Positions 53,361-64,000 of a stretch of 64,000 nucleotides of DNA are shown piece after piece (position 1 is the first letter of the stretch; each line of letters begins with the position of its first letter). A program made the translations under genes and the position numbers. This DNA is from Nitrospirota bacterium (lineage in GTDB: Bacteria; Nitrospirota; JACRHL01): contig JACRHL010000003.1 of assembly GCA_016212085.1 (NCBI GenBank), positions 124,001-188,000 on the forward strand. The letters are read 5' to 3'. The notes under the pieces are model-generated. The model saw nothing but the letters and a program-made list of their open reading frames with translations. It had not been told where the DNA came from and did not search any database.

Positions 53361-53990
53361 TCATTGTACCGGCACCTGCGGCCGCCCCGCATCCAATAAC
53401 AGCCGGGCCAGATCGTCGATGCGCTCCGGCACATGGCCGCGGGCATCGAGGGCCGCGCGCCAGCGGGCGTCGTCTCCCTCCACGGCAAACAGCACCCGGT
53501 CCACGGCGGCGGGGTCGATCTCGTCCAACGGCCGCACCGGATGCCCCAGAAAGAGCTGCCCGTCCCCGACCACCGCCACCAGTTGCAGGCCCAGCTCGTG
53601 CAAGGTGAGGAACGCCGCCTCGGCCAACGGCCCCTCCCCCACCAGCAGCACCCGCTTCACCCCCTGCCCGCGCAACGCGGCCAGGTGGTGCAGGAACACG
53701 CCACGGGCATTGCGGTACATGGCGAAGGAGTCGGTCAGATAGCGCGCGCTCAGCCGCCCCTTTTCGGCCATGCCGACGGGGGTGAGCAGGTAGACCACGC
53801 GCCGCGCGGAGAGGCGCCGGACCTTGACCAGCTCCTGGCGCATCAGCCGCTTGAGGGACAGGTTGACCAGCCCCAGGGCGATGTCGAGCCGCCGCGACAG
53901 CTCGCGCTGGGTCAACATGCCGTTCTGGTGGATGAGTTCCAGGAGTCGGAAGGTGCGGCCCGCGTCCTGGTCGTTTACCGGTTCGTTCAC
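53361..53990 (-). CDS. MarR-type (EPS-associated) regulator with Rossmann domain
   Basis: The N-terminal 85 residues form a winged helix similar to the EPS-associated MarR family: LTQRELSRRLDIALGLVNLSLKRL followed by a wing VYLLTPVGMAEKGRLSARYL, quoted in parts. Residues about 108-195 form a nucleotide-binding-like fold starting VKRVLLVGEGPLAEAAFLTL, reminiscent of the NAD-sensing part of Rex-type regulators. It may sense a nucleotide or sugar-nucleotide and control envelope or polysaccharide genes. A GTG start lies only about eight bases after a predicted -10 box, so the mRNA may be leaderless. Confidence 0.7.
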   Translation of the reverse strand: MNEPVNDQDAGRTFRLLELIHQNGMLTQRELSRRLDIALGLVNLSLKRLMRQELVKVRRLSARRVVYLLTPVGMAEKGRLSARYLTDSFAMYRNARGVFLHHLAALRGQGVKRVLLVGEGPLAEAAFLTLHELGLQLVAVVGDGQLFLGHPVRPLDEIDPAAVDRVLFAVEGDDARWRAALDARGHVPERIDDLARLLLDAGRPQVPVQ

Positions 53991-53997
53991 AGGATGA

Positions 53998-54026
53998 ACT
54001 TAAACCGATGGGGCGAAACCTGTCAA
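53998..54026 (-). promoter_or_regulatory. Promoter of the MarR-type gene
   Basis: On the minus strand a consensus TTGACA (54021-54026) and TTAAGT (53998-54003) are spaced by 17 bases. The predicted transcription start would fall at or within a base or two of the GTG start codon. Confidence 0.6.
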
Positions 54027-54079
54027 ACGGACGGCCGCCCGGTCCGCACCGCAACCGGCGGACCGGACGGCCCTGTGCC

Positions 54080-54598
54080 CTACATTTCCAGCAGGTCGAG
54101 CTGGTCCTCGGCGATTTTCGAGAAAAATTCCATCTGGGCGTTGTCCTCGGTGAGGTGGTAGACCTCGTTCCGGAACTCCTTGACGGCCCACTCCGCGTTG
54201 TCGCGGCCGAAGGGAACCTTGCGGTAGCCCTCGCCGGCCACCATGGCGTCGATGGCCGAGCCCGGCGCCGTGCCGCACTTGACGCCGAAGGCGGTGGCCA
54301 GGAACTTGTCGGCGCTGTAGGAGATGCCGTACCAGCAGACGGTATCGCCGTGGTACGAGAAGGTCCAGCCGTAGTAGCCGTTCCAGTCCACCTTGCGCTT
54401 GATGGCGATGTCGAAGAAGCGCGCGATCTCGCCGATCATGGTGCTCATCAGCTTGCCGAAGTTCTCCTTGACCAGGATGCGGTACTCCTCGGCGATCTTC
54501 GGGTCGATATGGCCCGGATCCTTCGCCACGGCGGCCTCGTAGACCTTGACCGTTTCGTGGTCGGTGGGGGTGAAGGCGGCAAACCGGATCATCGCCAT
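54080..54598 (-). CDS. Uncharacterised cytoplasmic protein
   Basis: I do not recognise this 172-residue protein. It has no signal peptide or membrane segment. It is mixed alpha/beta in appearance and rich in aromatic residues around its centre (WNGYYGWTFSYHGDTVCWYG). The ATG at 54598 has AAGGAG seven bases upstream, and its codon use is like its neighbours, so it is a real gene. It lies between the MarR-type regulator gene and the DUF4388 gene, all on the same strand. A functional link to either is not shown. Confidence 0.7.
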   Translation of the reverse strand: MAMIRFAAFTPTDHETVKVYEAAVAKDPGHIDPKIAEEYRILVKENFGKLMSTMIGEIARFFDIAIKRKVDWNGYYGWTFSYHGDTVCWYGISYSADKFLATAFGVKCGTAPGSAIDAMVAGEGYRKVPFGRDNAEWAVKEFRNEVYHLTEDNAQMEFFSKIAEDQLDLLEM

Positions 54599-54697
54599 GG
54601 CAACAACTCCTTGTAAACGGGCTCCGTGTGCGGACTCGTATGTTCGACGAACGCCGCCCACCATGGTGGCGTTTCGGTTGGATGCAATCCGGGTATT

Positions 54698-55756
54698 TTA
54701 GACGCCCCCGCGGTCGGCGTGAAGGGAATATCCGTCCCCATCGCGTGAATAACGCATTTCGGCGAAGGGGCGCGCGCCCGAGACCAGCCCGGCATCGGTG
54801 AGACGGGCCAGGGAATCCGGGTACCGGCCATGGACCATGCGGTACAGGTCGAGGGCCTGGCGCACCTTGTGGTCGCGGTAGGACCAGGTGGCCTCCAGGA
54901 AACCCGCTCCCGCCCCGCCGCCGCCCTTGGGAGTGGCCAGGAACAGCCACCCGCACAGGCCCACCAGCCCCACGCACAGCGCCGCGACGGATGCGGCCGC
55001 CAGGCGCCGCCGGTCGGGGCGCGCCCGGCCGCGCCGTGCCCCGGCCCTGTCCGCGCCGCGCCCGGCCCCCGCCACCCGCGCCCGGATCATGCCCCGTTCC
55101 GCCAGCCCGGCCAGGGCCGCGCACACCTGGAACAGGCCGTCCGGCCCCGCATCCGCGATGGCCTGCACGTCGCGCCGGCCATCCACCATGGCCAGTATCC
55201 GCGCGTCCCGTTCCGGCAGGGCGCCGGCGGGCTCCCCGCGCACGAACACCGTGTCCAGGCCGCCCACGTGCTCCTTCTGCTCCGGCCAATCGGCGCCCTC
55301 GGAGGCGCAGTCCATGAGCAGCAGGTCCGTATCGATGGGTGCGAACGGGTGAGCGAGGTGGTCCGGGGGCGGCGCGTCCACGTCGAAGGTGTATTCGCCG
55401 TCGTTCCAGGCGAACAGGGACAGCACGGTGGCGCGCACGTAGGCCTCGACCAGGACCACGGTGGCGGCTGCCAGCGTTTCGCCCAGCACCACGTCGACCG
55501 GCTCGCGCCGCGCCTTGGAGACGACCCGCTGGAATGCCTGTTCCGGCAGCCGGCCGTCGGCGACCAGGGCGCGCCCCACCACCTCCGCCAGCGGCAGGTC
55601 GGAGCGTTCGGCCATGACCACGTTGCCGGCGGCGAACCAGATGCACACCCGCCGCCGGTGGGTGTGCATGCGCAACGCCCCGCCCTTGCGCTGCAAACGG
55701 ATGAGTTGCAGGATGTCGGACACGGAAAAGTCGACGAGGGAACCGGTCAGCGCCAC
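54698..55756 (-). CDS. DUF4388 protein with membrane anchor and pseudopilin-like domain
   Basis: The 352-residue product begins with a DUF4388 (PATAN-type) domain, LVDFSVSDILQLIRLQRKGGAL, a regulatory fold common in two-component and gliding-type systems. A helical middle part and an Arg-rich stretch lead to one membrane segment (about residues 255-275). The C-terminal about 65 residues (ALDLYRMVHGRYPDSLARL, then YSRDGDGYSLHA) look like the globular end of GspG-type pseudopilins. It would sit in the inner membrane with the DUF4388 part in the cytoplasm. It starts five bases after the membrane TPR gene ends. Confidence 0.72.
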   Translation of the reverse strand: MALTGSLVDFSVSDILQLIRLQRKGGALRMHTHRRRVCIWFAAGNVVMAERSDLPLAEVVGRALVADGRLPEQAFQRVVSKARREPVDVVLGETLAAATVVLVEAYVRATVLSLFAWNDGEYTFDVDAPPPDHLAHPFAPIDTDLLLMDCASEGADWPEQKEHVGGLDTVFVRGEPAGALPERDARILAMVDGRRDVQAIADAGPDGLFQVCAALAGLAERGMIRARVAGAGRGADRAGARRGRARPDRRRLAAASVAALCVGLVGLCGWLFLATPKGGGGAGAGFLEATWSYRDHKVRQALDLYRMVHGRYPDSLARLTDAGLVSGARPFAEMRYSRDGDGYSLHADRGGV

Positions 55757-55760
55757 GGCA

Positions 55761-57584
55761 TCAGTCTCCGCCCGCGGTCCGGGGCCGCGTCAGGTAGGCA
55801 ATGGCCACGTACAGGGCCAGCAGGGTGCCCGCCACGGCGCGCGCCGCCGGCCAGCCGTCCAGGGAGACCCCCACCGCCCACGCCGGCACGGTGCCGAGCA
55901 GGGCCATCCACCACACCCCGAACGCCAGCACGAACAACTGCATGGCCGCCACGCCGTAATTCCCGCGCCACATGGCCGGCACGCCCGGAATCATCCGCGC
56001 CAGCGCCCGCAGCGGCAGCACGCGGCGGAACCCGTAGCGGTCGCGGCGCATGCGCACCTCCACCTCGCCGGCCCGGGCGTGCATCAGGTCGTCGCCGCAG
56101 GCGGGGCACAGGTGCATGCCGCCGACGAAGCGCATGCACGCCGGACACACGGTGGTGGCGCAAACGGCGCAGACGCCCACCCGCACCCGCCGCGCCAGGC
56201 GCGGCAGCAGCCAGAACAGGCCGGCGGCGGCAAAAATCACCAACGGCGCGAGGAACACGGGGATGCCGCCGAACAGCACCTCCCACAGGGACGCCGCGAA
56301 ACGCTCCCAGCCGTGGGACTGGGACAGCAGCAGGGCGCGGGCGTCCCCCTGGGTCACCGGGAACGGGATCACGCCCCCCCCCTCGCCCCCCACCATCATC
56401 ACCTTCAGGTAGGCGTCCGGGTCCGTCTGCCGGGCGCGGTCGAACGCGGCGCGGGCGGATTCGAAGTCGAGCCGGTGGGAGCGGGCCTGGCCCAGGTTGA
56501 ACAGGGTCAGCACGTTGGCGCCGGGGCCCTCGGCCAGTTGCGCGAACATGCGCTCCCCCTGCTCGGTGCGGCCGGCCTTGAAGTGGGCGGTGGCGATGTT
56601 GTGCTCCAGGCGCGTCACGTCGCCACCCAGGGCCAGGGCGCGGGTATACCAGGCCACGGCGGTGTCGAACCCGCCGTCGCGCAGGGCGGCGTTGCCCAGG
56701 GCGAAGGCCATGCGCCAGTCGCCGGTGGCGGTGGCCTCCGGCGCCGGCACCGGGCCGGTGGCCAAGACGCCCCCGCCGCCCTCGGCCATGGCCAGCCTGA
56801 GGGGGCCCATGGCGGGCTCCCGCACGGCCAGGAACGGCGCGCACAGCCACGGCCCCATGAGCACGGCGAGCAGCAGCACCAGTTGCACCCGGCGGCTGCG
56901 CGAGGCGTCGCCCAGCCAGGCCAGGATCACCCAGCACAGCACCACCCAGCCAACCCCCGCCCCCGCCGCCAGCGGCATGGCCGCCACCGCCAGCGCGGCG
57001 CCGCCGGTCAGCCATGCGGGAACGCCGAACCGGCCCATCTCGCGCAGCAGGTGGTGGCCGGCGCGCACCCCCGCCCACACACCGGGAATCAACAGGATCG
57101 CAAAGGCGCTGGCCGCCGCCAGCCAGGTGATGATGGCCATGTAGCCCAGCCAGGCGGTGCCCACCCAGTAGTGGCCAAGGCCCACCCGGGCGGCCGTCAG
57201 CCCCGTGCCGATGGCGTCGCCAAAGGCGCCGGCGCGCCACTGGGCCAGGGAGGCCACCAGGTAACCCTCCGGGCTGTCCGGCGCCACCGTCATCGCCGCC
57301 TTGGCCAGGCGCCCGGCCTGTTCCGTGGCACCGCCGCGCAGGGCCAGGGCGCCCATGCGGGCCAGGGCGATCCCCGCCGGTTCCAGGCTGGCAAGGCCCG
57401 CGCCGTCGCGGGCGGCGATCAGGTTGTCGAGGGAGGCGTCAAGGGTGGCGGCGTCCGCTTCCCCGGCCGCCGTCAGCGTGGCGTCCAGGGCGGCGTGGAT
57501 GGTGTCCCCCGCGCGGGCCGGGCCGGCCGGCAGCACCCCGGCCGCCAGCAGGCAGGCGAGGAGCATGGCGCGAAGGAGGAGCAT
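55761..57584 (-). CDS. Polytopic membrane protein with TPR and zinc-ribbon
   Basis: This 607-residue protein of unknown function has a signal peptide (residues 1-26) and a helical TPR-like stretch (26-120). Three or four membrane segments lie between about 145 and 260. A second TPR block follows (about 290-390, NAALRDGGFDTAVAWYTRAL and EHNIATAHFKAGRTEQGERM), then a membrane segment around 430-455. A treble CxxC zinc-ribbon comes next (CAVC, CPAC, CPAC near 465-500), and finally two more membrane segments. It lies four bases upstream of the DUF4388 gene and three bases after plsY, so these probably share a transcript. The best guess is a membrane scaffold or sensor. Confidence 0.7.
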   Translation of the reverse strand: MLLLRAMLLACLLAAGVLPAGPARAGDTIHAALDATLTAAGEADAATLDASLDNLIAARDGAGLASLEPAGIALARMGALALRGGATEQAGRLAKAAMTVAPDSPEGYLVASLAQWRAGAFGDAIGTGLTAARVGLGHYWVGTAWLGYMAIITWLAAASAFAILLIPGVWAGVRAGHHLLREMGRFGVPAWLTGGAALAVAAMPLAAGAGVGWVVLCWVILAWLGDASRSRRVQLVLLLAVLMGPWLCAPFLAVREPAMGPLRLAMAEGGGGVLATGPVPAPEATATGDWRMAFALGNAALRDGGFDTAVAWYTRALALGGDVTRLEHNIATAHFKAGRTEQGERMFAQLAEGPGANVLTLFNLGQARSHRLDFESARAAFDRARQTDPDAYLKVMMVGGEGGGVIPFPVTQGDARALLLSQSHGWERFAASLWEVLFGGIPVFLAPLVIFAAAGLFWLLPRLARRVRVGVCAVCATTVCPACMRFVGGMHLCPACGDDLMHARAGEVEVRMRRDRYGFRRVLPLRALARMIPGVPAMWRGNYGVAAMQLFVLAFGVWWMALLGTVPAWAVGVSLDGWPAARAVAGTLLALYVAIAYLTRPRTAGGD

Positions 57585-57587
57585 GGG

Positions 57588-58163
57588 CTATCGTCGTCTT
57601 TCCGCGATCAACTTCCGGACGTTGTCCCTGTGGCGCGCGAGCACCAGCACCGAAATCAGGCAGGTCAGCACGAAGAACGGCCGATCCGGCCCCAGCCACC
57701 ACGCCACCAGCGGCAGCGTGATGTAGGCGCTCAACGCCCCCACCGCGGACACCCTGCTCAGCTTGGCCGCCGCGACCCAGATCACGAAGGCGGTCAGCGC
57801 CGTGGGAAAGTGCAGCGCCATGAGCACCCCGAACCCGGTGGCCACCCCCTTGCCGCCCCGGAATCCCAGGTAGACGGGAAACACGTGGCCGGCCACGGCG
57901 GCCCCCGCCGCCCACAGCCCCACTCCCGGAGTCCCCTGGGCGACGGCCAGCCAAACGGGCAGGAAGCCCTTCATCACATCGCCCAGCAGCGTCAGCGCCC
58001 CGGCGCCCTTGCCCAGCACGCGGGTGGCGTTGGTGGCCCCGATGTTGCCGCTGCCGGCCGCGCGCAGGTCCGTTCCCCCATACACCCGCGCCACCAGCAG
58101 CCCGAACGGCACCGCGCCCACCAGATAGGCAAGCGCCACCAGGCTGATATCCAACAGACTCAT
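57588..58163 (-). CDS. plsY: Glycerol-3-phosphate acyltransferase PlsY
   Basis: PlsY transfers an acyl group from acyl-phosphate to glycerol 3-phosphate to make lysophosphatidate, the first step of phospholipid synthesis. The 191-residue inner-membrane protein has five or so membrane segments and the three PlsY motifs: GSGNIGATNATRVLGK, FPVYLGFRGGKGVAT and the final segment ending ARHRDNVRKL. The ATG at 58163 is preferred over a GTG three codons earlier. Its stop lies three bases before the membrane TPR gene. Confidence 0.94.
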   Translation of the reverse strand: MSLLDISLVALAYLVGAVPFGLLVARVYGGTDLRAAGSGNIGATNATRVLGKGAGALTLLGDVMKGFLPVWLAVAQGTPGVGLWAAGAAVAGHVFPVYLGFRGGKGVATGFGVLMALHFPTALTAFVIWVAAAKLSRVSAVGALSAYITLPLVAWWLGPDRPFFVLTCLISVLVLARHRDNVRKLIAERRR

Positions 58164-58266
58164 CGGCGTCACTCACGCAAAGGTTGATGCAATTGTGCGG
58201 CGCGTGAAGGGGGGCGGCCCGGTGCCCGGCGCGGCCGGGAGCGTCCCGTGTGACCCATGGGGGCGC

Positions 58267-58821
58267 TCAGCTCCCCTGGCGCTCCCGGACGGCGTTCAGG
58301 TAGGCGACGCCATAGCGCGCGCCGGAGTAGACCGCGAGCACGGTGGACACCCACAGCACCCAGGTGCCGATCACGCCCACGTCGAAGATCCAGAACCGCC
58401 AGCCCAGGATGAGCATGATGATGGCGGTGATCTGGGTGACCGTCTTCCACTTGCCCCACTCGTCGGCGGGCATGACCAGCCCCTCGGCGGCGGCAATGGC
58501 GCGCAGGCCGGTGATCGCCACCTCGCGCCCGAGGATGATGATGACGATCCAGGCGGCGGCCAGCCCCTGGTCCACCAGCATCACGAAGCCGGCCAGGGTG
58601 AGCAGCTTGTCCGCCACCGGGTCGAGCAGCTTGCCCAGGGCGGTCACCTGGTTGTGCTTGCGCGCCAGGTAGCCGTCGAGCAGGTCCGTGAGGGCGGCGA
58701 TCAGGAACACCACGGCGGCCCAGAAGGAGCGCCACGGGCCCGGCTCGTAGGCCAGAAAGACGAACAGGGGGATGAGCAGGATGCGCCCCAGGGTGATGGT
58801 GTTGGGCAGGTTCAGGTTCAC
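58267..58821 (-). CDS. pgsA: CDP-diacylglycerol-glycerol-3-phosphate 3-phosphatidyltransferase
   Basis: PgsA makes phosphatidylglycerophosphate, the precursor of phosphatidylglycerol and cardiolipin. The 184-residue membrane protein has the CDP-alcohol phosphotransferase signature in LLDGYLARKHNQVTALGK and LLDPVADK (D-G-x2-A-R-x8-G-x3-D-x3-D). The N-terminal NLPNTITLGRILLIPLF is typical of PgsA. The GTG start overlaps the kdsC stop (GTGA), so it is translated with the Kdo genes. Confidence 0.94.
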   Translation of the reverse strand: MNLNLPNTITLGRILLIPLFVFLAYEPGPWRSFWAAVVFLIAALTDLLDGYLARKHNQVTALGKLLDPVADKLLTLAGFVMLVDQGLAAAWIVIIILGREVAITGLRAIAAAEGLVMPADEWGKWKTVTQITAIIMLILGWRFWIFDVGVIGTWVLWVSTVLAVYSGARYGVAYLNAVRERQGS

Positions 58822-59330
58822 CGGTACGGCTCCAGAACCTTGTCCCACTGCCCCTGGGCCTTGAGGATCAGCTCGCAGATCTCGCGCACGGCGCCGCGCC
58901 CGCCGGGGGTGCGGGTCACGTGGTGGGCGGCCGCCTTCGCCTCGGCGGCGCCGTTGGCCACGGACAGGGCCAGGCCCACGGCGCCCATCAGGCGCAGGTC
59001 GATCAGGTCGTCACCGGCAAAGGCCAGCTCGTCCATGGCCAGGCCGTGCGCCTCGGCGATCTGGCGGCCGGCGGCGAGCTTGTCGGAACACCCCTGCACC
59101 ACCACGCCGATGCCCAGCTCCCGCGCCCGGTGCGCCACCACCGCCGAGTGCCGGCCGGTGATGATGCCGATGCCGATGCCGGCGCGGCGCAGCAGGTTCA
59201 GCCCCAGGCCGTCCATGATGTTGAAGCCCTTGGCCTCGATGCCGTTGTTGTCCAGGTAGATGGTGCCGTCGGTGAGCACGCCGTCCACGTCCAGCAGCAG
59301 CATCCGCACCTTGCGGGCGCGCGCGTTCAC
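58818..59330 (-). CDS. kdsC: 3-deoxy-D-manno-octulosonate 8-phosphate phosphatase
   Basis: KdsC removes the phosphate from Kdo 8-phosphate. The 170-residue HAD enzyme of the capless C0 type has the nucleophile motif LLDVDGVLTDG, ITGRHSAVV and the acidic motif AFAGDDLIDL. The GTG start follows GGAGG at five bases; the longer open frame overlaps kdsD. It lies between kdsD and pgsA in a continuous operon. Confidence 0.94.
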   Translation of the reverse strand: MNARARKVRMLLLDVDGVLTDGTIYLDNNGIEAKGFNIMDGLGLNLLRRAGIGIGIITGRHSAVVAHRARELGIGVVVQGCSDKLAAGRQIAEAHGLAMDELAFAGDDLIDLRLMGAVGLALSVANGAAEAKAAAHHVTRTPGGRGAVREICELILKAQGQWDKVLEPYR

Positions 59331-59355
59331 ATGGCCCTCCGGCCTCGGCACGGGC

Positions 59356-60326
59356 CTAGCCCAGGCCCATCTTGAGCAGATCGTGCAGGTGCACCAGGCC
59401 CGCAAGCCGGCCGCCATCCATCACCACCAGGCAGGTGATGGCGTGGCGCTCCATGAGCACCACCGCCTCGGCGGCCAGGGCGTCCTGGCTGATGGATTTG
59501 GGGTTGGCGGTCATCACCGCCCTGGCGGGCTGGTTCATGAAATCGGTGCCCTCCTCCAGGCGGCGGCGCAGGTCGCCATCGGAGATCACCCCCAGCAGGT
59601 TGCCGGCCGCGTCCACCACGGTGGTGATGCCCAGGCGCTTGCGGGTGATCTCGACGATGGCCTCGCGCATGGGGGTGTCGGGCCCCACGGCGGGAATCTC
59701 GGCGCCGCTGTGCATGCCGTCCTTCACGCGCATGAGCAGGCGCCGGCCCAGGGCCCCGCCCGGGTGCGACAGGGCAAAATCCTCCTCGCGGAAGCCCTTG
59801 CGGTCGAGCAGCGCCACCGCCAGGGCGTCACCCATGGCCAGGGTGGCGGTGGTGCTGGCGGTGGGGGCCAGGCCCAGGGGGCAGGCCTCCTCCGCCACGC
59901 TGATGTCGAGCACCACCTCGGCGGCGCGGCCCAGGGTGGAGCCGGCCCTGCCGGTGAGGGCGATGATGGGCACCGCCAGGCGCTTGAGCGACGGCAGGAT
60001 GGACAACAACTCGGCGGTCTCGCCGCTGTTGGAGATGGCGATCACCAGGTCGTCGCGGGTGATGATGCCCAGGTCGCCGTGCAGCCCATCCGCCGGGTGC
60101 AGGAAGATGGCCGGGGTACCGGTGCTGGCCATGGTGGCGGCGATCTTCTGGCCGATCAGCCCGCTCTTGCCCATGCCGGTCACCACCACCTTGCCGGTGG
60201 TCTCCTGGAGCAGGTCGACGGCGGTGGCGAAGGTGTCGTCGATGCGGCCGATCAGGGCGGTGACGGCCGCCGTCTCGATGCGCAGGGTGCGCATCCCCTG
60301 CTCGATGGCGGCCTTGCGCGGATCGG

Positions 60327-60330
<4 letters not shown>
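59356..60330 (-). CDS. kdsD: Arabinose-5-phosphate isomerase
   Basis: KdsD (KpsF/GutQ family) converts ribulose 5-phosphate to arabinose 5-phosphate, the first step of Kdo synthesis. The 324-residue product has an SIS sugar-isomerase domain (VVVTGMGKSGLIGQKIA, AISNSGETAELL, SHPGGALGRRLL) and a C-terminal pair of CBS domains (about residues 205-320, GVISDGDLRR). It starts at a GTG overlapping the kdsA stop (GTGA). Confidence 0.95.
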
Positions 60331-63593
<3,263 letters not shown>

Positions 63594-63597
<4 letters not shown>

Positions 63598-64000
63598 CGG
63601 ATCAGGTCGCCGATGCGGTCGAACCGCACGCCGTGGGTGTTCTGCGCCCAGGACCAGTAGATGACGACCGCCTTGCCGAGAATCTTCTCCTCGCGCACGA
63701 AGCCCCAGAAGCGCGAGTCGAGGCTGTGGTCGCGGTTGTCGCCCATCACGAAATAGGAACCCGGCGGCACCGTGACCGGCCCCAGGTTGTCGCGCGGTTG
63801 CAGCTCGGCGGGGTAGATCAGCGGGTCCAGGTGCTGTTCGGTGGGGATCTGGAACGGCGCGCCGTTCAGGTACACCACCTTGTTGATCACCTCGATGGTG
63901 TCGCCGGGCAGGCCGATGACGCGCTTGATGAAGTCCTTCGACTCGTCCTCCGGATACTTGAACACGACCACGTCGCCCCGCTGCGGCGGGCGCATCTGAA
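63594..64000 (-). CDS. lepB: Signal peptidase I (partial, N-terminus outside window)
   Basis: Signal peptidase I cleaves signal peptides of exported proteins at the outer face of the inner membrane. The visible 135 or so residues include the catalytic Lys region FIKRVIGLPGD, the substrate-pocket strand RGDVVVFKYP and the conserved box GDNRDHSLDSRFWGFV. The catalytic Ser and membrane segments lie beyond the right edge. Its stop overlaps the kdsB start, so the Kdo operon is translated behind it. Confidence 0.93.

Overview
The window is chromosomal DNA of a GC-rich (by eye about 70% G+C) Gram-negative bacterium. An outer membrane is implied by a type II secretion system, a complete Kdo pathway, a tripartite-type RND efflux pump and several lipoproteins. 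The gene content (xseB-ispA-dxs-tlyA, lepB-kdsB-pyrG-kdsA-kdsD-kdsC-pgsA, an NAD-linked formate dehydrogenase, DUF4388 and thrombospondin type-3 proteins) fits Pseudomonadota or one of the lineages formerly called Deltaproteobacteria. I cannot place it lower than that from sequence alone. Most genes are tightly packed, and many neighbours share ATGA or GTGA start/stop overlaps.

Layout. Positions 1-9115 (minus) hold a type II secretion operon in the order gspC-D-E-F-G-H-I-J-N-L(partial), driven by a near-perfect sigma70 promoter at the end of rsmE. Positions 9210-13021 hold rsmE and a large divergent lipoprotein with calcium-binding and kelch repeats. Positions 13097-20983 (minus) hold eno, a TPR protein, a JAMM protease, ispH, ribE, tsaC, purE and purD. 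Positions 21259-23237 (plus) hold panD, a 5-FCL-like protein and an HspQ-like protein. A short Rho (minus) and NDH-2 (plus) diverge at about 24.5 kb, followed by the uncharacterised TIGR03546-TIGR03545 pair. An RND pump with its TetR regulator lies at 28.5-33.4 kb, followed by a tRNA-Ala(CGC) gene and a YfgM-like TPR protein.

Positions 34579-40599 (plus) hold a polysaccharide deacetylase, xseB-ispA-dxs (isoprenoid precursors), tlyA and a nucleotide-sugar epimerase. A small lower-GC patch at 40.6-41.0 kb encodes a zinc-ribbon protein. Next come a large class II aldolase, a HAD phosphatase, a DJ-1 protein, a 56-residue zinc-ribbon protein, a membrane-anchored PrxQ and an exported UPF0173 hydrolase. 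Two 143-bp copies of a repeat with terminal inverted repeats lie at 42702-42844 and 46088-46230. Positions 46439-52526 (plus) hold an FdsGBA-type formate dehydrogenase and a glutaredoxin-thioredoxin reductase-like fusion. Positions 52550-64000 (minus) hold cysQ, a MarR-type regulator fused to a Rossmann domain, an unknown protein, a DUF4388 protein with a membrane TPR/zinc-ribbon partner, plsY, pgsA, the Kdo genes, pyrG and the end of lepB.

How the genes work together: kdsD, kdsA, kdsC and kdsB make and activate Kdo, and pyrG makes the CTP used for that activation. pgsA and plsY make phospholipid, and ispA, dxs and ispH make isoprenoids. The best candidates for something undescribed are the Grx/TrxR-like fusion with degenerate NADPH motifs beside formate dehydrogenase, the TIGR03546/03545 pair, the DUF4388 plus TPR/zinc-ribbon membrane pair, the MarR-Rossmann regulator and the 143-bp repeat family.
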